A stretch of DNA of 64,000 bases from Ischnura elegans (taxonomy: Eukaryota; Arthropoda; Insecta; Odonata; Coenagrionidae), in NCBI RefSeq assembly GCF_921293095.1, contig NC_060253.1:81753992-81817991 (forward strand), read 5' to 3'. Below, piece after piece: positions 11,054 through 20,800 of the stretch (positions within the stretch are counted from its first letter, which is position 1; each line of letters begins with the position of its first letter). Below the pieces are notes generated by a model, which was not told the origin of the DNA, did no database searches, and saw nothing but the letters and a program-made list of their open reading frames with translations. A program made the translations under genes and the position numbers.

Positions 11054-11823
11054 ATTGAATTTGATAGCCACTTAGCCGAAAGTTAAGTTTTAAAACGCAT
11101 ATAATGGCAGCAACAAGTGTTCCCAAAACACAAACTTGAATGCATGGAAAGTTGACAAGGAAGTAGATGTGACCTCCTTGACGGATACTTCAAGCTGGTA
11201 CTATTCAATGAGATATCTCTGTTTTTAAAAGAACTGAAAGACCGAACACTAGAATGAATATTCAACTTGCAATCATTCCCAATTTCACATTCCGCTCTAA
11301 TTTCACTAACTACAAACACATAACTCTCGCCACAATAATCATACGCCGTCTTGTTAACAAAACACTAACGGAAAAAGCTGTGCCTAAAATCCCCACAATT
11401 CCCTAATAGGTGTCTCTTGCATCAAATCCAAAGCACGAAATTATTGGTATTTTGGATATTATATTCAATTAGAAGGGTTGTATGATACCTAAGTAATTCC
11501 GTTCAAAAGACGTTTAATCTCTACAAGAGTTGGAATTAGTGGACGGTTGATGGTCGGCGTAAGTGCTGTGTTTTTTTCGGAAGAAGATTCTTCATTTACA
11601 TTCTTAGGTTGTTGTTGCAGCTGGATGTAGAAGTTGACAAACAATACTGTGTATGAAATGTTAAAGCACGGTGGAAGTTTTGTTGCTTGTGTAGTGACGT
11701 GATCTTCCAGTACATTTGAGCTTTAAGGCTAGCTCTAGAATGTGATACAAAGCATAGAATTGTGTCATTACCGCTCTATCTTGCGAAGTTTCATCAGTTC
11801 TGTGACGAAGACTGCCCCAAAAA
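11054..11823. promoter_or_regulatory. Divergent promoter region between YKT6 and ING
   Basis: About 770 bp separate the two start codons of oppositely transcribed house-keeping genes, so both 5' UTRs and both promoters must lie here (inference). No TATA box in a convincing position and no repeat were seen. Confidence 0.55.
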
Positions 11824-11860
11824 ATGACGACCGCCCTTTATTTGGAACATTATTTGGACA
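11824..11860 (+). CDS. ING5: ING coding exon 1
   Basis: Codes [12 protein letters not shown] plus one base, followed by a GTGAGT donor. [13 protein letters not shown] is the conserved start of this family. Confidence 0.93.
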
Positions 11861-14800
11861 GTGAGTCGTTTCTCTATGAAATTATGCTGCTTTTTATTTT
11901 CTTTATAATCACCATTTCAATTGTAATTGATATGATCTTAAATTCTTTTCAGGTTTGGAGCATCTACCTATTGAACTTCAACGGAATTTTACTTTAATGA
12001 GAGATTTAGATGCAAGAGCCCAGGGTCTCATGAAAAACATTGATAAACTAGCGGATGATTTCCTTAGAAATGTCAAAAATATGGGACCAGATAAGAAGAA
12101 AGATCAGATGGACAGTATTCAGAAACTTTTTAACAAAGCCAAGGAGTATGGGGACGACAAAGTGCAACTAGCTATTCAAACATATGAACTTGTGAGTGAA
12201 TTAATTCTCCAATCCTTGAATGGATTAGTCGGGTCTCACCGACGGATCTATCTGATGAGTACATAGCTTTCAATGTGCTCTTCGGTTACGATTAGAGTAG
12301 TTTATTTTATGCCACACCAATATTCGAAACGGAAAATCATGACATCCAAATCATTGTTATAGTTTTAAGAATCTTGTTTCGTGAGTTACCATCGGTAGAC
12401 TACACTAGTATCACTAGTAGTGTTCAATTCTTCCGTGCGAGATGTTGAGCGACCTACCAAATCTATGGAACTATTGGTCTAAAATGTTAGTAGAGAAAAG
12501 GATATCTCGTTATACTACAATATCCTTTAACTGATAATCTGCTAATGTTTAATTGAAATGGTGTTTAGTTCGTAATTATTGTGTTAATAAACTGTAGGGT
12601 ATCTACAAACATAGGCGGATCTAGGGGGGGGGGGGGGGGCACGTTCCCCCTCAGACCCTTAAAAAATATGCAAGATTTTTAATACGGTCCTATTATCATT
12701 GCTTTCCTTTTGTATTACAAGGTATCCTAGTGCCCCCCCAGAACAAAATCCTGGATACGGCCTTGCTTGTGCCCCCCCCCCCCCCCTCCAGAAAGAAATC
12801 ATGGATCCGCCCTTGCTTATGCCCCCCCCAGAAAGAAATCATGGATACACCCTGTCTACAAAGCTCTCATTAGGAAATTTAACGGCAATTCGCGGAATAG
12901 CCTCGGCGTGTGAATGAAGAAGTGGCTTCCTTCCTCCTTTTGGAAAGCAAATCGCAACAATATCTGTGATATTTAGTTTTAATTTGAATCACCTTTGCTG
13001 GAGGTGCATGTTTTTGTAAACAATTACCAAGTGCATACTAAGGTTCTATGATATCATATGTGTGATTTTTGAAAGTATTGGCATCACCTTGTCAGGAAAT
13101 TACCTATAAGTATGAATTATCAGCCAATGAAATTTTTCCTGAGAAAAAAAAATCTTTAAAAGAGGACTGGGTTTGCTCTTATACATACCCGCAAATTCAT
13201 TTAGAGATTTGATAATGGAAGTGAGTTGGCCTAGGTAGTGAAGCACATTAGTGTTCAGGGGGTATCTGGTTCAAATCCTCGGTGTTGGCTTAAAATACCC
13301 ACAAATATAAATCCTCAAATGTGGCACAGGGAAAGGAGCCATCCCCCCGTCCTGAATACGTTCAATTCACGCGCTTGTGCCTTAGTCTAGGGTGAGGCAA
13401 CCCTTGATTTGAAGAGTTGAGGGTGAGTGTGACATCTCATGTGGCTTATCCATGTATCATCAGATATTCATCTGTCCTCTTGGACAGCCGAATTTCTTAC
13501 GATTTGTGTTTTTTCACTCTTTCGTGGTACATATATGCTTATGACTGTGCTGAAGATGAATATGTATGCATGGAGGACACCTGCTCATGTGTTGTCGATC
13601 GTTGCCTTCCAGGTGGACAAGCATATACGCCGCTTGGATTCAGACCTGGCTCGCTTCGAGTCTGAAATACAAGACAAGTCCAACTCAAGAGCACAAGAGG
13701 ATGCAACATCCTCTAAGAGTAAGCAGTTTATTGTTACCCAATTCTCAAAATTATGGTTTTTCATGATTAGTGCATACTGAAGTTGTAGAAGAACCCGGAT
13801 TAGAGTTGCTAACAACTTAAAACTATGTTTCAAAGGCTATTTTAGGGCAATTTTCCTGGTATAATTAGCATTTTTTTCTGCTAAATTTCATCGAAAAAGT
13901 TTGGTGCGTATTAATCCTGGCATTTTTTTACCACAAATTTCCAATTGTGCATTTTAGGGATAGATGAAAACAATTTGTAGAAGTAATAATATATGATGTG
14001 CAGTTTTACCAGGTACTGCAGCAGCATTAGTCTGTTGCGAGTGACGACAGTTTACAAAGCTAGTTTGCTTTCTTCCTCAGGTTGAAGGCCTTCGATGAAA
14101 GCAGGATGGCTTTCAAAACCGTTGTCACTCACAACAGACAAACACAACTAGACGACCGCGATTCCTCGATAAAAATGAGTCGACGCGGAATTAACGCAGA
14201 TACCAATCATCATGTTAGACTTGTTCACATTTGACACAGTTTTATCAAAATTTTCCTGATACATTTTTTCATCACTGAAACCTTGGAGTTCACTCAGCAT
14301 CCTGTGGCATCTCTTTCACACAAAAAAAAAGCTTACTTTATCTCTTCAATAATCCTCGAAGTTTCTTTACTGGTCAGAATTTTCGTCTTGTCTTCCTGCG
14401 TACCCTCTGTCTTTGTCACTGCTTTTGAAATTTTCTTGCAAAGAACCCACTATTGTTTCAGAAACAAGATTGTTTGTCTTAAGGGATTGCTCTGCTATGC
14501 AGAAACTATGGCTGCATATTTCTCTTATTCTTCGCCCTCAAAAATTTTCACTAGAATTTCCAACACTTCTTGATCACAGTTTCCACAATCTATCATGGAA
14601 TTCCATACTATGTTCCTCATCATTATAAAATCCTGCCTTAGCAATTACATACAGTTGCTCCTTCAACATCATTCAATGCTGAAATACATTATTCAATGAA
14701 TGGCATTGAGAATAGTGATACTTTTTTAATTCCATTTGCTTCTTTTTGTCTTCAATTTAAAATAAAATATGCCCCATATCATTTTTCTGCATTGGATTTT

Positions 14801-17800
14801 GAAGATTTGTATCGCCCCTAAAACCAAAAGCTGATATAAAGATTTGTATTTGGTGGAAAAAATGTAATTTCACATTTTCCGGTCTGGATTAGGTGCGGCA
14901 CTGTTGTGGAACAAAAGAACCTTTCTTTTCTCCCTACCCATTTTCTGGTTGAACTCTTTTATCCAGTCTGTCATGATGTTTTAAGTTATCCTAACAGTTT
15001 TGTTTGTATATGCTAGTGCACACTGAGATTATTTACATTTATGTTCTAAAAGTATAGTTGTCTGAAGGATTTTCCAATCACCAGAGATGTTTCAATTTGA
15101 CAATCATATTTATATTGTAACAATAATGTTTCTCTTTCTTTGGAAGCTTTTTCTTTTAAAGATTATTCTTCATGCACATGGTTTTCTCCAGTAATGCATG
15201 AAAGAAAACTCAGATCTCTCACGATTTAACATGTTCCTTTCAATGCCATTTTTACAGATATCTGTAGGTTGGACCTCCAATCTTGCACAGTTTTCTCTCT
15301 CTGCTTCTCCACATACACTTCTGAATTATATGGTGTGGCTTAATCTAAATTTTTCAAACCAGCCATTCCATTCCTACACTTATTTCTTTTGCAATTTTAT
15401 TGCCTTCTCTAGCATCAATGCACCAGGTATATTTAATGAATGTGACCTACAAAACCACTTGTGAGTGAGGCTATCAGTTGCCAGCCTGTCAGTTTTTGGA
15501 ATTTGTCTCTTGATATTTTCACCTTGGTTCTCAGTCCATTCTATCAAAATTCTCTCCTTGCTCCTAAGAAAGTCACTTACTGGCATCTTTCCGATGCCAA
15601 ATTTCTCTGCAAGCACGAACACTTAACATCTTTTTTTATGATTCACTATGTCAACTCGCATGAGCACCCCTACCTACCCCTTGTGTTCCCTTTAACACTC
15701 TGACTTTGCGCTAGATTGTGCATAGGTTTCCCTACTTTGTAAGTGTCAGTGCCAGCACTCATGATATCCGTCTCCAATTTTGAAATAGTATGGAATACCA
15801 ACATAGTTTTCTATTCTTTGACCCTGGTGCTCTTTTGTATTTGGGTATTCTTCTACTTCTGAATTCGGGTTTGTCTTTCTTCCTATCCCAGAGCCACCTG
15901 TCTTTTGTGCCTACTTGCTGCTCTTTAGTATCGTGATGTCAGGTTGGCCCTCAGGCACCAAACTGAATAATTCAAAGTCAATTCTGCAATAATTTTGCAT
16001 CCCTTAAGGACCGAAGCATTCACATTCACAGTAGACAAGCAAAGCTTGGGAGTAGAATTTGAGAGATCCCCATCCATCTTTGTAACTTCCTTTTTACATC
16101 ACTTCAGTACTTCATCTTACCTTGCTGCTTCCGAGCCTCTTCCTTCCCTTTAACTCTGTCTCCTTTTGGAAATCAGATCAGAGCCTCATAGTGCGAAAGA
16201 TCGACAGGGAAAAAATCATCCTCCTTGACCAGGATTCGAACCCAGATCCCCCGATTTCCGGTCGAGTGCTTTAGCCAGTTAAGTTACCGATGCGTCATTC
16301 TTCCCTGTGTATATTTTGGGACACTACTGGACAAGGTGTTGCTGGACTGCTGAGCATATGATGCCACAAGCAGTCCAAGTTATTAAATTTAAATTAAATG
16401 AGCCTCATTCTTATAATTTCACAATACCTACTGTATGGAATGCATGGCAGTGAAAAAGAAGGAACCATTAGACCAAATGGTGTTTCTCTCAATTTGATTG
16501 ATGTATTTTTTTTGGATAAGTTCTTTGTAAGCAATGGGCTTTCAATAAATGTTTGTTTTTTGAAGGAAGGGACATTTTCAAAAGAAATTTATAGTGTGCC
16601 TGTATTTGAACTTAATCAGGGAAAAATGTATGTTTTCTGATATCTGCATCCATTATTTAGTGTCCACTATTTAGAGGTTTTAATTTAAGGTTCAATGGTC
16701 TGCTGCTGGAGCATAAAAACGTTTTCTGCTAGGTTTGACTGTTGTACTTCAGTGCCTATACTCTATCGATAGATTGGTCATTTTGAATAATGCCCTCTTC
16801 ACTTAATTCTACTGACCATTTCCTTCTTGCTGTGTCCATTGCTTGTGGGTCTCTTGGTCAGGTCATTCAAGTGCTTTACAATTTTTTTGTTTCTGACTTA
16901 AGTGTTTGTCATAGCCACTTCCGTAGAGATGCCGACTAATAATTTAGTTTTCTTTATGTTGATTTGCAGGTCATACCTGACTCTTGTCCTTTTCATTTTT
17001 TAAAAATTCTCTACAGATCTTACACGTTAGCAAACAAAAAAATTTACATGCATCAACATGTAAATTATTTTGTTTCTTTCGGGGAATGCTGCCACAGAGT
17101 CATTTTTCCCTCAATAGATCTTTCACTCTTTCTACTAGGACTAGTCTAAGTGAATGAATTACAGCAATCTGGTGTCCCTCTCTTAAGTAGTAGGCATCCT
17201 TTGCACCATTGTTGTGGTGATTTGAATTTTTGCCAGAAGATGTTGACCAGGGGCAACATTTTCCAGCTATGCATAACGATGACGCAAGGGAGGTCTATTC
17301 CCCTACTGAAGAGAAAGAGAGCAATTATTACTTGATATTCAATTGGTAATGCTCCTAGTAGGAAGAGAAAAATTTCGCATAAAAGTGACTCACTGGCACA
17401 GGAAAAAAGGCACAAAAATGAAAGATCAAAAAAGCTGCAAAAATCTCCAAGAAGGAAGTTAGCACTTTAACCAATTGGAATCATGTGATTGTAAAAGAGG
17501 CCACTCCATTTGAATCTTCTTACATTGTGTTACTTTATTAGTGCCAACTATGGTTTCAACTTTGAATTTCGATATCAAGGTGTAGAAATGATACAAAACT
17601 ACCTACTTCTAAACTCACTCTTAAAAAAAGGATGGAAGCGTTAGGGAGAGTTTATTATTTTTCCCTTATGCAAACATGCCCCCCACGTGAATTCCAGTTT
17701 GCAAGGAGTGATTTATTAGCTTTCTCTCACTCAATGAAATTAAGCTTTGATAGTGTGCATCTATGTTTGTGTAGGGCAAGAAGTTGAATTCCCATACTGC

Positions 17801-20800
17801 TCCCAAAGCTGGCTCCTCTAGCCAAGTCTGACTAATGATTTTTCTCCCTGCTGATGCCACGCAAGAAGGACGCAAGAAGCTGAAGGAGGAGAAGAAGAAG
17901 AAGCGAGGTGCCTCAGCTGTAGCAGCAGGTGGTGCTGCCTCATCAGAGGATGATGTGCGCTCACTTAAGCTGGCACGCAAGCGGCCCAAGAAGGGAGGTG
18001 TGGGGGAGGAGACGAAGGGGGCGGGAGGTGGCTCTTCCAAGGGAGGTGGAGGAGGGGAGGAGAAGGGAGAAGGAGGTGTGGAGGGGGCAGGAGGTGATGG
18101 CAGTGGTTCCAAGGGAGGCTCCAAGGGCAGTGGCTCTAAGGCAGCCGCACCCAGTGCCATCACGCACCCCTCGGATGTGCTCGACATGCCAGTCGACCCC
18201 AACGAGCCCACCTACTGCCTCTGCCACCAGGTGTCCTACGGCGAGATGATTGGCTGTGACAACCTGGATGTGAGTTCACTCCTCAAGTCTTATTACTTGT
18301 ATGCATGTATGATTATTTTCATATCATTGTGATTGTCTTTTTCACTTAAGCAATGCTTTTATCAGATGAAAATACTTCCTAATAAAACGCCCTGAGGCCC
18401 ATAGTAGGCCCTGTGGAATATGGTTTCTGCCATGGCACAGCAATTTGGCACATGTTAAAAATTCCAGACAGTTCTTGATCTGTGATCACGTTGCTACATA
18501 TCATCGGACACTCGGCCACAGATGAATGGTTTGTGAAAACATGCTGAAATAATTAATTTTCAATATTTCATTTTCAAAATTATATTCAAATATGCAAGGT
18601 GAGCAAAAGCAGATCTTACTCATCTGTGACATAGCTCTGATATGAAATAAAAGTTGTAGTTAAAGGTGAATATGATAATGGACAGGGGCGCAGCCAGGAA
18701 TTAAGGCTGGGGGAGGTTTAGGTGCAACTAATACCGGGGTGTGTGGGGTGTGGTATACCCACCAGGATAAGCGGTGGGTGCGAGATTAGTAAATTGCAGA
18801 ATTTTAAGATAAATTGTTTAAAATGGTGAGTTTTACGGCTTTCTGAGGGGTATTTTATTAATCCCTATGCTATTCTATGAGTGATATCAGTTCAATTAAG
18901 TAAAACTGATTACACTTAAAAATTTCTCTGAGTTCTGGGGGTGGGGTTTTATCCCCCAAAACCCCCCCTCGCTGTGTCACTGATAATGGAGGGCCTTCAT
19001 CCTTCACCTTTGAATATAAAGCCGGTATGCCACGGTCAAATTTGCATCAAAGTTTTTGGACCAAAATTTTGATGCAAAAATTTGTATGCAACGGGACGGG
19101 TGTGTCCCACAATTTGGACCAAAAACAACGAATGACGATATTTATGTAAACAAATTTGGAAGCTTGTGGAAGTGAAGGATTCTGTCTTTTTTAGCAGTCG
19201 AAATTGTCTGAACTGGCCTCTTGAACATTAAAGAGGCGAAAAAAAGAAAACAAGGAATGCTGAACTTAGCCTTGGCTGGAAGGGGGGTATGAAAGCGTTG
19301 GAATAAGCGTGCTAAACATGTTGGAGAGGGAGTTGGTCGCAGATGTTCCCATATATTATCGATATTAATTGATGATAAGTGAGGATATTTTCATGTCCCT
19401 TATCAGCAAGGTTGAGGGCAGAATAAAATGCCAGGATACAAAAGTGAGGCAGTAAATTCCCGCGAAGAAAATGTTATTAATAAATGATGGACGTTGTAGT
19501 TGAGAAGATGTTATGAATAGTGCTGTAAATGTGCATTTAAATCACATTTTTTCTCTCCTAATTTAGCAGTTGCTAAAAATAAGGTCCTTATCCTATAATC
19601 ATAGTGATCAAAACTGGCAGCTGTAGTGTTTCACAGGTATAATCGTCATTTCATATTTGTCATTTCTCCAGGTGCTTACTCCCTTGGATTGCATGCCCTC
19701 CACAAAGCTAAACTGTAGAATTCGACCTCGATACCTTAAGTAAATCTTTTATTCTTTCCAAAACATCCCTCCTTGTATTGCGATTCTAAAGATTGCTTCC
19801 TTCTTATTAAACTTGAAGTAATTATTACGGATTCCTTAGTTGAGAGTTTCCATCGCATATCGAGACGAATTTTTGCTCATTTTTACTTTAAGGACCACAC
19901 CAGGCGATCACGAACATATATATGTACCCTATTTGCATGAATCTAAGACGAGGTTTTTTCCCCTCTTAACTCCTGCAGAAAAGAGGGTTCGTCTTACAAT
20001 CGGAGGCAAAATTCTCGACGTCAATCAGGTTGCATAATTTACGTCGGAAAAAATTATAGATACCTGAGTTTGCCACCTGATATCTCTACAACGAAAAATC
20101 AACGTCAAAAATAGTTGAACAGTAATTTAGCTTGTTTAATTTTGCGTTTAAGTACGAAAACATTTTCCATTTTTAAGTAACAGGCAAAGATTGGGTGTGT
20201 GCCGATCAGTCGCCGGGTGCACTTCTGCCGTGTCCACGAGATCGCCTGCTTTACCCTGGGTTCGGCTCCATTCAAGTTAAAGCTTGATCAACTCACAAAA
20301 TGTTCATGTGATTAGTTACAATTTACCTAAATTGTAAAGTGAAAGCCTCAATTCCATCGCGGAATAAACTGCTACAAAGTCGTCGCATTTTCTCAGAGCA
20401 ACGGTAAAAAGGTAACATGAATTGCCTCTGATTAGAGAGGTCGATTCAGTTGTGATCCCGTGCCTTTCAGAGTGTTACGATGGCAGAGAAAAGAAGTCAT
20501 TACACTGCCGCTTTCCAAAAAAAGTTATACAGTGGAACCCCGATCTATTGTTCCCGCATTAATTGTTTTCCCACATTCATCGTTCGCCGTTCCTGGTCCC
20601 AAATAAAGTTCATTGCAGAAAATGTAATTTTTTCCTGCATCTAACGTTCCCCGAAATATCGTTTTCCCGCATTGATCGTGGTCCCGAGGCATAATTTTCC
20701 CGCATCCATCGTTTGACGAAAATGAGACGAAATAAATGCAATGTGTCATTTATGGCTAATAACGACAGGCACACAGTTTGAATGTTTCCCTTGAGGTGGA

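Noticed and set aside
12626-12642. G-quadruplex regulatory element
   Set aside because: The G and C runs belong to a MITE terminus and are prone to assembly error; no regulatory context.
16184-16315. Functional tRNA gene
   Set aside because: A and B boxes are present, but the acceptor stem and anticodon arm do not fold as a tRNA; treated as a SINE.
17666-18211. 181-codon antisense open frame rich in Pro and Ser
   Set aside because: Mirror of the purine-rich ING exon 4; no motif, no splice support, opposite strand to a conserved coding exon.
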